A stretch of 55,037 nt of DNA, taken from contig NZ_LOHS01000031.1 of assembly GCF_001642995.1 (NCBI RefSeq), positions 1 through 55,037 of the forward strand, in the 5' to 3' direction. The notes below the pieces were generated by a model, which saw nothing but the letters and a program-made list of their open reading frames with translations, was not told where the DNA came from and did no database searches. A program made the position numbers and the translations under genes. The DNA is from Streptomyces jeddahensis. Lineage in GTDB: Bacteria > Actinomycetota > Actinomycetes > Streptomycetales > Streptomycetaceae. Below, one piece after another: positions 15,677 through 23,599 of the stretch. The first letter of the stretch is position 1; each line of letters opens with the position of its first letter.

Positions 15677-17203
15677 ATGACAGCAATCACCAGGACCGGC
15701 CTGGGACGCAGGAGTCTTGCGGCCCTCGTCTGCGGTGCGCTGGCCGCCGGGGGGCTCGGGGCCGCCGGCGTGACCGCGCTCGAACCGGGGGCGGCCCACG
15801 CCTCCAGCCACCGGGAGGCCCCGCTGATCTCGGGGCAGCCGCAGTACGACAACACGGACCTGTACGCGTTCGTCAGCCCCGACCGCCCCGACACGACGAC
15901 CATCGTGGCCAACTGGATCCCCTTCGAGGAGCCGGCGGGCGGACCGAACTTCTACCAGTTCGCGGAGGACGCCCGGTACGACGTCCACATCGACAGCGAC
16001 GGGGACGCGCAGGGCGATCTGCTGTACCGGTGGACGTTCAGGACCCATGTGAAGAACGGCAACACCTTCCTGTACAACACCGGCCCCGTCGAGAGCCTGG
16101 ACGACCCTGATCTCAACGTCACGCAGACGTACGACATCGACGTGCTGCAGCTGCGCCACCAGAAGCTCGTCTCGAAGACGAAGCTCGCCGACGACGTGCC
16201 GGTCGCGCCGTCCAACGTCGGCAAGGCGTCGATGCCCGACTACCAGAGGCTGCGCGACCAGGCCGTGCGGGAACTCACCGGCGGCGCCAAGGCGTTCGCG
16301 GGCCAGGCCGACGACCCGTTCTTCCTCGATCTGCGGGTCTTCGACCTGCTCTACGGCGGCGATCTGTCGGAGGTCGGCAGGGACACGCTGAAGGGCTACA
16401 ACGTCAACACCGTGGCCCTGCAGCTGCCGAGCACGTGGATACGGCAGTCGGACGAGCAGCCGGTGGTCGGCATCTGGGCCACGACGCAGCGCAAGAACGC
16501 CCAAGGGCACTGGACGCAGGTGTCGCGGCTGGGCATGCCGCTGGTCAACGAGGTCGTCGTTCCGCAGAAGGCCAAGGACAGGTTCAACGCGTCATCGCCG
16601 TGGACCGACGGCCAGTTCCTGCCCTTCGTGACCAAGCCCGAGCTGCCGAAGCTCATCGAGGCCATCTACAAGATCAAGGCTCCGGCCGAGCCGCGGAACG
16701 ATCTCGTCGACGTCTTCCTGAAGGGCGTACAGGGCCTCAACCAGCCGCCGAACGTCCGCCCGGCCGAGGCGCTGCGCCTCAACACCTCGATCCAGCCCAC
16801 CGCCCAGCCCAAGCGGCTCGGGGTGCTCGACGGCGACAACGCGGGCTTCCCCAACGGGCGCCGGCTCACCGACGACGTGATCGACATCTCGCTGCAGGTC
16901 GTGGAGGGCGAACTGGTCGGGCAGAAGAACGATCTGGGCGACGCGGTCGACGCGAACGACAAGAAGTTCGGATCGTCCTTCCCGTACGTGGCCAACCCGA
17001 CCGCGGGCTCACGGGGCAAGACGGCCGAGCCCGCCGGCGGTGACGACGTGCGCACACAGCTGGGCGCCGGACCCGCGGGCACGTCCGGCCTGTCCGACGA
17101 CGCGCTGCTCGTGGCCTCGGCGGCGTCGGCCGGGACGGGGTTCCTGCTGATCGGTACCGGCCTGCTGTGGTGGCGCAGGCGGCAGCGGATCCGCGGCTAC
17201 TGA
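15677..17203 (+). CDS. DUF4331 exported, membrane-anchored protein
   Basis: 508 residues. An N-terminal signal sequence (RRSLAALVCGALAAGGLGAAG) ends near a cleavage-like AHA and is followed at once by the family hallmark SSHREAPLISGQP. The body carries the DUF4331 features YDNTDLYAFVSPDRPDTTT and TYDIDVLQL, and the C terminus has one hydrophobic helix (about 479-497) and a basic tail RRRQRIRGY, so it is exported and membrane-held at the C terminus. The function of DUF4331 is unknown. It is divergent from sigK with a matching promoter and is followed by the TPR and metal exporter genes. ATG 15677 is chosen; a GTG 15 nt upstream is possible. Confidence 0.9.
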   Translation: MTAITRTGLGRRSLAALVCGALAAGGLGAAGVTALEPGAAHASSHREAPLISGQPQYDNTDLYAFVSPDRPDTTTIVANWIPFEEPAGGPNFYQFAEDARYDVHIDSDGDAQGDLLYRWTFRTHVKNGNTFLYNTGPVESLDDPDLNVTQTYDIDVLQLRHQKLVSKTKLADDVPVAPSNVGKASMPDYQRLRDQAVRELTGGAKAFAGQADDPFFLDLRVFDLLYGGDLSEVGRDTLKGYNVNTVALQLPSTWIRQSDEQPVVGIWATTQRKNAQGHWTQVSRLGMPLVNEVVVPQKAKDRFNASSPWTDGQFLPFVTKPELPKLIEAIYKIKAPAEPRNDLVDVFLKGVQGLNQPPNVRPAEALRLNTSIQPTAQPKRLGVLDGDNAGFPNGRRLTDDVIDISLQVVEGELVGQKNDLGDAVDANDKKFGSSFPYVANPTAGSRGKTAEPAGGDDVRTQLGAGPAGTSGLSDDALLVASAASAGTGFLLIGTGLLWWRRRQRIRGY

Positions 17204-17290
17204 CGCCCCCCATGTGCAGGCGCGGCCCGCGCTTTCCGTTCCCACGCCCCGCGGGCCGCGCCGCTCCACCCGCCGACCGACGACCGACGA

Positions 17291-17340
17291 CCGACGTACC
17301 GACGTACCGACGTACCGACGTACCGACGTACCGACGTACC
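17291..17340. repeat. six tandem copies of an 8-bp unit
   Basis: CCGACGTA is repeated six times without error at 17291-17338, with partial units on both sides. The array ends about 38 nt before the ATG of the TPR gene, in its leader. Each unit is a likely slippage point; a change in number would alter the spacing between any promoter and the ribosome site. It may also be a set of phased protein sites. Confidence 0.9.
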
Positions 17341-17377
17341 GACGACCAGCCGACCGCATACGGACGAAGGAGGGGGC

Positions 17378-18748
17378 ATGTCCATGCCCAGTACGCCCCA
17401 TGAAGGGGAAGCCGAACGCGCCGGTGCGGCCCGGCGGCGAGCGGGACGCCTGGCGCTCTGTGCCGCCGCCCTGGCCGTCGCGCTCACCGCGGGCGCCGTC
17501 GTCCTGGGCACCGGGCCCGACGACGCGGCCACGACGGCGTCCGTGCCCGCGACGGCACCGCAGCTGCTCGCGAGCGGCGATCTGGCGGCCCAGATCTCCG
17601 CGCTGCAGTCCCATCTGCGCGCTCAGCCCAAGGACTTCACGTCCTGGGCCACACTCGGCGTCGCGTACGTGGAACAGGCGCGGACCCAGGGCGACCCGTC
17701 CCGCTATCCGCAGGCGGAGCGGGCCCTGCACCGCTCACTGTCCCTGCGGCCCGGCAACGACCCAGGGCTCGCCGGCCGCGCCGCGCTGGCCGCCGCCCGG
17801 CACGACTTCCGCGCCGCGCTGCGCCACGCCGAGCGGGCACTCGCCGAGAACCCGTACAACGAGCGCGCGCTGTCCTCCCGTATCGACGCTCTCGTCGAAC
17901 TCGGCCGCTACGACAAGGCTTTGCGCGCCGCGGAAGAGGCAGACGCACGGCGGCCGGGCATCCCGGTTTTCACCCGGTACGCGTACGTGCAGGAACTGCG
18001 CGGTGACGTACGGGCGGCACGGCGCGTCCTTCAGCGGGCGCTCGCCTCGGCGACGGCCCCCGGTGACGTGGCGTACGTCGCGACAGCACTGGGCCGGCTC
18101 GCCTGGCAGCAGGGCGAGTACGGAACCGCGCTGAAGCACTTCGCGCGGGCTCTGGGCGCCGACCCGGCGTACGTTCCCGCGCTGGAGGGACGCGCGCGTG
18201 CGCACGCGGCGCGGGGCGAGACGGCTCAGGCGATCCGGGGCCTGGAGACGGTCGTGGCCCGGTATCCGCTGCCCGGCCCACTCGTGGAGCTGGGGGAGCT
18301 GTACGAGGCCGAGGGCGAGAAGGACACGGCACGCGAGCAGTACCACCTGATCGGCGCCTGGACGCGCCTCGCCCGCGCCAACGGCGTCAACGCGGACCTG
18401 GACACCGCGCTTGCGGCGGCCGACCACGGCGACCGGAGGGCAGCGCTGCGTGCGGCCCGCGCCGAGTGGTCGCGCCGCCACACGGTCCATACGGCCGACG
18501 CCATCGCGTGGGCCCTGCACGTCAACGGCCGTGACGAGGAGGCCCTTCCGTACGCCCGCCGGGCGGCGGCCACCGGCTTCCGCGACGCGACGTTCCTGTA
18601 CCACCGGGGCATGATCGAACACGCCACGGGCGACGTGGCGGCGGCCCGGCGGTCACTCGAGTCCGCCCTGCGACTCAACCCCGGCTTCTCGCCGGTGGGT
18701 TCACGCGTGGCGCGCCGGACGCTGGCTGACCTCGGGGGTGCGCGGTGA
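17378..18748 (+). CDS. membrane-anchored TPR protein
   Basis: 456 residues with an N-terminal membrane anchor or signal (RLALCAAALAVALTAGAVVL, about 25-44) and about eight or nine tetratricopeptide-like repeats from about residue 60 to the end (for example TSWATLGVAYVEQARTQG, PAYVPALEGRARAHAARG, TFLYHRGMIEHATGDVAAA). The repeats probably form a protein-binding solenoid on the outside of the membrane. The ribosome site AAGGAGGGGG is very strong. It ends in a GTGA overlap with the metal exporter gene, so the two are coupled. Partner unknown; from context it would scaffold the DUF4331 protein or the exporter. Confidence 0.88.
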   Translation: MSMPSTPHEGEAERAGAARRRAGRLALCAAALAVALTAGAVVLGTGPDDAATTASVPATAPQLLASGDLAAQISALQSHLRAQPKDFTSWATLGVAYVEQARTQGDPSRYPQAERALHRSLSLRPGNDPGLAGRAALAAARHDFRAALRHAERALAENPYNERALSSRIDALVELGRYDKALRAAEEADARRPGIPVFTRYAYVQELRGDVRAARRVLQRALASATAPGDVAYVATALGRLAWQQGEYGTALKHFARALGADPAYVPALEGRARAHAARGETAQAIRGLETVVARYPLPGPLVELGELYEAEGEKDTAREQYHLIGAWTRLARANGVNADLDTALAAADHGDRRAALRAARAEWSRRHTVHTADAIAWALHVNGRDEEALPYARRAAATGFRDATFLYHRGMIEHATGDVAAARRSLESALRLNPGFSPVGSRVARRTLADLGGAR

Positions 18749-20700
18749 ACGCAGGGCGTCACCAGACAGACCGCCGGTATGCGGGCAGGCGCGTGAGCCG
18801 TCGTCAACCGCTCGCCGTCTGTGCGGCGCTGCTCGTGGCGGTCGCCGCGCTCGTACTGCTGTCCGCGACCGGCGCCAGCGCGCATCCGCTGGGGAACTTC
18901 ACCGTCAACCGGTACGACGGGCTGGTGGCGGCACCTGGCGTGCTGCGCGTCGATCACGTCGAGGATCTCGCGGAGATACCGGCCACCCAGGCCGAGCCTC
19001 GGGTCGAGCAGCTGGGGATGGCGGGCTGGGCCCGTGAGCGGTGCCGGGCGGCTGCCGACGAGAGCCGGGTCGAGGTGGGCGGGCGTGCCGTCCGGCTCAC
19101 CGTCGACGAGAGCCACGCGCGCGTGCGGCCCGGCCAGGCCGGGCTCTCCACGCTCCGCCTGGAGTGCCGGCTCACCGCTCCCCTCCCGGAGGGACGGGCC
19201 GTCACCCTCGGCTTCAGGGCGGCCGGTGACGACGGCCCGGGCTGGCGCGAGATCACGGCTCGCGGCGACGGCAGGACGCTCGCCCGGTCCGACGTACCGG
19301 ACGAGTCGGTGTCCGATCAGCTGACCCGCTATCCGCAGCGGCTGCTGTCCTCGCCCCCGGAGCGGACGTCCGCGTCCCTGCGCGCCCTTCCCGGTGGCCC
19401 GGCCCTCGCCGAGGAGCGGGCCGCCCCGCCCACCGCGTCCGTACTGCCACGCGGCGCGGACCGCTGGACGCAGGCCCTCACCGGCCTGGTCGCCCGGCAC
19501 GACCTCACGCCCGCCTTCGCGGCCCTGGCCCTCGGCATCGCCGTCGTACTCGGCGCCGCGCACGCGCTCGCGCCGGGCCACGGCAAGACGCTGATGGCCG
19601 CAACTGCGGCCGCCCGGAGCCGCGCCACCCTGCGCGACGTGCTCCCACTCGCCGCTTCCGTGACGGTCACTCATACGCTGGGCGTGATCGTGCTCGGCCT
19701 CCTCATCGCCGCCGGCTCGGCCGCGGCCCCGTCGGTGATCTCGTTGCTGGGCGTGGCGAGCGGCGTACTGGTCACGGTGGCGGGAACGGCGCTCCTGCGG
19801 AGGGCTTGGCGGCAGCGGGGGCACGACCATGCGCACGGGCACGACCATGCGCACGGGCACGACCATGCGCACGGGCATGGGCATGGGCATGGGCATGGCC
19901 ACTCACACGTGCCCGCAGCCGCGGTCCGGCCGAAGGGGACGTGCCGGGGTGTGCGCCCGCTGGGGGTACCACCCAGGCCCTTAAGGCACTGGGGGAGGCT
20001 GGCGCAAAGTCCGGGTTCCCCGAACGTCGTAGGGCTCGGCGCCAGACCGAGGACGTACATCCCGGCGCGGCCCCGACCCATCCACCGGCAGGCGGCGCCC
20101 CGAGCCCACGAACACCCGCACGGCCACGAACACCCGCACGGTCACGAACACCCCCACGGCCATCCGCGCGGCCACGAACACCCCCACGAGTACACCGACG
20201 AACCCACGCAGGAGCCGGAGGCAACGCCCGCCGCCCGCGACCACCCTCACCCCGACAGGCACACGGACGCCGACGCCAAGGCGAGGGCGGTGCCGGACTC
20301 CGGACCCCCCACCCTCCGCGGCACCCTCTTCCTCGGCTTCGCCGGCGGGCTCGTGCCGAGTCCGTCCGCGGTCGTCGTGCTCGTCGGGGCCGCCGCACTG
20401 GGGCAGGCGTGGTTCGGGTTCCTGCTCGTGCTGGCGTACGGCGCCGGGCTCGCGCTGACCCTCACGGTGGCCGGCTTCGCGGTGGTACGGGCCGGGGACC
20501 GGGTGGTGCAGGCCCTCGTCGACCGTCCCGGCCACGGCCGCGAACGACGCGTCGGAGAGCCCGGCGGCCGCATCGGACACCTGCTCAGCGGCCCCCTCTC
20601 GGCGGGCGTACGCCGCGCCGTCCCGCTCGGCTCCGCCTGCCTCGTGGTCGCCGTCGGCTGCGGATTGGTGCTGAAGGGGGCGGCAACAGCGCTCGGTTGA
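18745..20700 (+). CDS. nickel/cobalt exporter-type membrane protein (NicO/RcnA-like) with exported N-terminal domain
   Basis: 651 residues starting at GTG, overlapping the TPR gene by GTGA. An N-terminal signal is followed by an exported domain opening HPLGNFTVNRYDGL (residues about 47-240). The membrane half starts near residue 250 and carries the NicO-type motif GAAHALAPGHGKTLMAA and TVTHTLGVIVLGLL. The loop after the first helices is a metal-binding His tract (HDHAHGHDHAHG units, then HEHPHGHEH units), followed by further helices (FLGFAGGLVPSPSAVVVLVGA). The His tract is interrupted by a 56-codon insert (about residues 395-450) that is a dispersed genomic repeat read in frame. Likely exports Ni2+ or Co2+. 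Metal specificity is not provable from sequence. Confidence 0.88.
   Translation: MNAGRHQTDRRYAGRRVSRRQPLAVCAALLVAVAALVLLSATGASAHPLGNFTVNRYDGLVAAPGVLRVDHVEDLAEIPATQAEPRVEQLGMAGWARERCRAAADESRVEVGGRAVRLTVDESHARVRPGQAGLSTLRLECRLTAPLPEGRAVTLGFRAAGDDGPGWREITARGDGRTLARSDVPDESVSDQLTRYPQRLLSSPPERTSASLRALPGGPALAEERAAPPTASVLPRGADRWTQALTGLVARHDLTPAFAALALGIAVVLGAAHALAPGHGKTLMAATAAARSRATLRDVLPLAASVTVTHTLGVIVLGLLIAAGSAAAPSVISLLGVASGVLVTVAGTALLRRAWRQRGHDHAHGHDHAHGHDHAHGHGHGHGHGHSHVPAAAVRPKGTCRGVRPLGVPPRPLRHWGRLAQSPGSPNVVGLGARPRTYIPARPRPIHRQAAPRAHEHPHGHEHPHGHEHPHGHPRGHEHPHEYTDEPTQEPEATPAARDHPHPDRHTDADAKARAVPDSGPPTLRGTLFLGFAGGLVPSPSAVVVLVGAAALGQAWFGFLLVLAYGAGLALTLTVAGFAVVRAGDRVVQALVDRPGHGRERRVGEPGGRIGHLLSGPLSAGVRRAVPLGSACLVVAVGCGLVLKGAATALG
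19822..19875 (+). repeat. three 18-bp tandem repeats coding His-rich segment
   Basis: CACGACCATGCGCACGGG occurs three times in a row, coding HDHAHG units of the metal-binding loop, followed by several GGGCAT units coding HG pairs. Confidence 0.95.
19928..20095. repeat. dispersed repeat, copy 2, read in frame inside the metal exporter
   Basis: Shares GGCCGAAGGGGACGTG, GTGTGCGCCCGC, GGCGCAAAGT, GCGCCAGACCGAGGACGTAC and CATCCCGGCGCGGCCCCGAC with copy 1 at 127-261. Imperfect terminal inverted repeats at 19943-19958 and 20051-20066. Its apparent length is 168 bp, a multiple of three, and it contains no stop in the host frame, so it adds about 56 residues (VRPKGTCRGVRPLG and on) between two His-rich blocks. 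Confidence 0.8.
20107..20190 (+). repeat. 18-bp tandem repeats coding second His-rich segment
   Basis: Four near-identical 18-bp units of the form CACGAACACCCSCACGGN with one shortened unit (20161-20172) between the third and fourth. They code HEHPHG repeats on the far side of the inserted element. Confidence 0.9.
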
Positions 20701-20744
20701 GCTAGTTTTGTGGAGGATCGCACCACTGCGAATGGGGGGCGCCC

Positions 20745-22451
20745 GTGAGTGCAGAGCCGGGCATCGACGGGGTGGGCGGGCCCCGGCGGATCGCGGGCCG
20801 CTACCGCCTGCTCGCACCGCTGGGCGAGGGCGGCATGGGCACGGTGTGGCGGGCCCACGACGAGGTCCTGGGCCGCGAGGTCGCGGTCAAGGAGGTGCGC
20901 GCCCCCGCGGGGCTCCCGGCGAGCGACGTCGACCGGCTGTACGCCCGGCTCGAGCGCGAGGCCTGGGCCGCCGCCCGTATCCCGCACCGCAACGTCGTGA
21001 CGGTCTACGACGTGGCGACCGAAGAGGGCCGCCCCTGGATCGTGATGGAGCTCGTCCGCGGGCTCTCCCTCTCCGACGTACTGGCGGCTGAGGGCCCCAT
21101 GTCCCCGCGGCGCGCCGCCCAGGTGGGCGCCGAGGTGCTGGCCGCCCTGCGCGCAGCCCACGAGGCGGGGGTCCTGCATCGCGACGTCAAGCCCGGCAAC
21201 GTACTGATCGCGAACGACGGCCGCATCGTGCTGACCGACTTCGGCATCGCGATGGTGGAGGGCAGCTCGGCGCTCACGATGACAGGAGAGGTCGTCGGAT
21301 CGCCCGAGTTCCTGGCGCCGGAACGGGCCCTCGGACGGCGGCCGGGCCCGGAGTCCGACCTGTGGTCGCTCGGCGTGCTGCTGTACGCGGCGGTGGAGGG
21401 CAGCTCCCCCTTCCGGCAGGACACCCCGCTGAGCACGCTGCGGGCGGTCGTGGACGAGGAGTTGCCGCCACCGCGCCGCGCGGGTCCGCTGGCGCCCGTC
21501 ATCGAGGAGCTGCTGCGCAAGGATCCGGCGGAGCGCATCGCCGCCGACGAGGCCGAGCGCGATCTGCGGATGGTGGGCGCGGGCGGCACCCCGCGCGCAG
21601 GCTCCACGCAGTCACCGGCACTGTCATCCCTGCCGGCGGCCACGGCGCTCCATCAGCCCGGCCCATCGACGCCCCCACACCCCGTCCCGGCGCCCACCGG
21701 ATCGCCCTCATACGCCTCATCACCCGCGAACCCTGCGACGACGACCGCGTCGGCGCCGGCACATCCGCGCCGCACGGTCGTGGTGCTGATCGCGGGCATG
21801 GTCGCCCTCGCCGTGGCCCTGGCAGCCCTTACCTACGCACTGGTGAACCGGGACGACCCGGGCGGCGGCTCCGGGAACGGCAGCACCACGGCCGGAGGCG
21901 GCACGGGAGGAAACGACGGCGGCAGCGGCAACGGCGGAAACAGCAGTACGAACGGCGGCGGCACCACGGGCGGCAGCACCTCCGCGAGTCCGAGCGAGGG
22001 GTACACGGACGGCGGGTCCACCAACGGCGGATCCACGACCGGCGGATCCACGACGGGCGGCCACGGCGGTACGACATCCCCGCCGGCCCAGTCCGTCAAG
22101 GTCACCGTCGCAGCCGTCCGCGGCAGCTACACCGGCACCTGCCCGCCGCCGGAGGCCGAGGCGCCCGCGTTCACGGCCACGTTCACGGTGGGCCGGGTCC
22201 CGGCGGAGGTCGACTACCGCTGGGTCACCACGACGGGCGAGCCGTCCGACCCGGGCTGGAAGACCCTGTCGTTCCCCTCCGGCGGCGGGAAGACGAAGCA
22301 GGTGAACCATGTGGAGCTGACGTACGAGGCGGACGGGACGTACCACAACGAGATCAGCGTGGAGGTCCGGGGCCCGGTGGAGACGCGGTCCAACTCCGTG
22401 GCGTTCTCGGTGACCTGTGAGACGGAGGCCCCGCCGGACGGGGCCTCCTGA
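20745..22451 (+). CDS. membrane Ser/Thr protein kinase (PknB/Hanks type) with exported C-terminal domain
   Basis: 568 residues from GTG. Kinase domain about 15-280: glycine loop GEGGMGTVW, Lys in VAVKEV, catalytic loop HRDVKPGN (Asp147), DFG in LTDFGIAM and GSPEFLAPE. A Pro/Ala linker leads to one transmembrane helix at about 344-367 (VVVLIAGMVALAVALAALTY). Outside is a Gly/Ser/Thr/Asn-rich stalk with GGSTTGG repeats and a compact C-terminal domain of about 100 residues (VKVTVAAVRGSYTGTCPPPE onward, ending FSVTCETE), probably beta-rich with two or more Cys, which may sense an external ligand. It has no PASTA repeats. It follows the metal exporter by 44 nt but is likely independent. Confidence 0.94.
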   Translation: MSAEPGIDGVGGPRRIAGRYRLLAPLGEGGMGTVWRAHDEVLGREVAVKEVRAPAGLPASDVDRLYARLEREAWAAARIPHRNVVTVYDVATEEGRPWIVMELVRGLSLSDVLAAEGPMSPRRAAQVGAEVLAALRAAHEAGVLHRDVKPGNVLIANDGRIVLTDFGIAMVEGSSALTMTGEVVGSPEFLAPERALGRRPGPESDLWSLGVLLYAAVEGSSPFRQDTPLSTLRAVVDEELPPPRRAGPLAPVIEELLRKDPAERIAADEAERDLRMVGAGGTPRAGSTQSPALSSLPAATALHQPGPSTPPHPVPAPTGSPSYASSPANPATTTASAPAHPRRTVVVLIAGMVALAVALAALTYALVNRDDPGGGSGNGSTTAGGGTGGNDGGSGNGGNSSTNGGGTTGGSTSASPSEGYTDGGSTNGGSTTGGSTTGGHGGTTSPPAQSVKVTVAAVRGSYTGTCPPPEAEAPAFTATFTVGRVPAEVDYRWVTTTGEPSDPGWKTLSFPSGGGKTKQVNHVELTYEADGTYHNEISVEVRGPVETRSNSVAFSVTCETEAPPDGAS

Positions 22452-22475
22452 ACTGGCGATGAACGGCCGATATCG

Positions 22476-23285
22476 TCAGGCGACACCTCTGAACACAGGC
22501 AGATAACCGCTGGACTGCCCGGTGGCCGTCGGGTGGTACGACTCGCCGATGTTGACCCAGTTGACGCTGTGCAGCCACGAACTGCCGGAGCAGATCTCGT
22601 GTCCGGCGAACGTCGCGTTGACGTCGCCGAAGGTGAATCCGTGATCGGCGGCCCGCTTCGCGATCACGCTGTTGAGATGGTCCGCGGCGTTGTTGATGGC
22701 GGCCCGCTCCGTCTCGGAGAGGCCCGCCACGCAGGAGCCGCTGAGTTTGTAGAAGCGCGGATAGCCGAGCACCACGACGTGGGCCGCCGGGGCCCTGCCG
22801 CGGATGGCCGTGTAGACGTTGTCGAGGTTGCCGGGCAGCGTCGAGTCCATGTACGCCTCGGCTCGGGCGATGGCCGCCAGGCACGCGCTCTCGGACTGGA
22901 GCACACAGGTCGTCATGACATCGGCGAAACCGGCGTCGTTGCCGCCGATGGTGATGCTGACGAGTCCCGTGCCTGCGCCGAGCGGGCCGAGCTGGCCGGC
23001 CACGACATCACTCGTACGAGCTCCGGAGCAGGCGGTGAAGGAGAACGTCGAGGGTGAATGGGCGGCTGCCCAGAGGACGGGGTACGCGCGCGTGCTGCGC
23101 TTGCAGGAGCCGCTGGAGCTGTCGTAGCTGCCGGCTCCGACACCGGAGGAGTAGGAGTCGCCGAGGGCCACATAGCCGGTGGCCGCCGCCAGTTGGGACG
23201 CTTGCGCCGTCGCGGCCCCGGTGAGAGTGCAGACGACGGCGAGGAATAACGAGGCAACATATGCCGCGGATCGGGAACGTCTCAT
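22476..23285 (-). CDS. secreted SGNH/GDSL-family lipase or esterase
   Basis: 269 residues with an N-terminal Sec signal (about 1-30, ending AQAS). Catalytic Ser44 in block I GDSYSSG; block III TIGGNDAGF; C-terminal His in ESYHPTATGQ. Cys residues typical of the Streptomyces secreted lipases are present (SGSCKRS, TACSGA, TTCVLQSESACL, GSCV, EICSG). It resembles the known S. coelicolor and S. rimosus extracellular GDSL lipases. It acts outside the cell on ester substrates. It converges on the kinase gene with only 24 nt between stops and is divergent from the subtilase. Confidence 0.94.
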   Translation of the reverse strand: MRRSRSAAYVASLFLAVVCTLTGAATAQASQLAAATGYVALGDSYSSGVGAGSYDSSSGSCKRSTRAYPVLWAAAHSPSTFSFTACSGARTSDVVAGQLGPLGAGTGLVSITIGGNDAGFADVMTTCVLQSESACLAAIARAEAYMDSTLPGNLDNVYTAIRGRAPAAHVVVLGYPRFYKLSGSCVAGLSETERAAINNAADHLNSVIAKRAADHGFTFGDVNATFAGHEICSGSSWLHSVNWVNIGESYHPTATGQSSGYLPVFRGVA

Positions 23286-23599
23286 GAAACCTCCCTTAGC
23301 AGGATCTCTGCCTCAACCGTCATAGCACCCCCCATAACTGACGGGTAGTGCTCATGACAAGAACATTCGGCTCAGACCTCCGCCGACCTCCCTGCGCGAC
23401 TGACGCAACTTCAGTTTCACTGTCGTGTCAGGGATATGTCATTCCCTCAAAGCCCTTGATCTACGCCCGTAGAGACGCCACGCTTGTTGATCGCCCGGGA
23501 ACGGAACACCCAGTTCCCGGGCGCGTGTGCGATCCCGCACACCACCCCCAGTTGCGCGCCCGCCGGGGCACGCACCGCCTAGAGGAGGACTCCCTCGTA
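23286..23599. other. divergent regulatory region between lipase and subtilase
   Basis: 314 nt without a gene. It holds two adjacent strong stem-loops (23492-23542) and a CTACG-CC-CGTAG inverted repeat at 23461-23472. Two small inverted repeats near 23430-23446 are weak. No sure promoter boxes were found. Confidence 0.5.
23492..23542 (+). promoter_or_regulatory. two adjacent stem-loops in the subtilase leader
   Basis: Stem 1 is CGCCCGGGAAC (23492-23502) with GTTCCCGGGCG (23513-23523), 11 bp perfect around 10 nt. Stem 2 is GTGTGCG (23525-23531) with CGCACAC (23536-23542), 7 bp around 4 nt. They end 58 nt before the subtilase ATG. There is no T tract, so they are mRNA leader structures or operators rather than a clear terminator. 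Confidence 0.5.

Noticed and set aside
17291..17340. CRISPR-like array
   Set aside because: Units are 8 bp and contiguous with no spacers; it is a simple tandem repeat.
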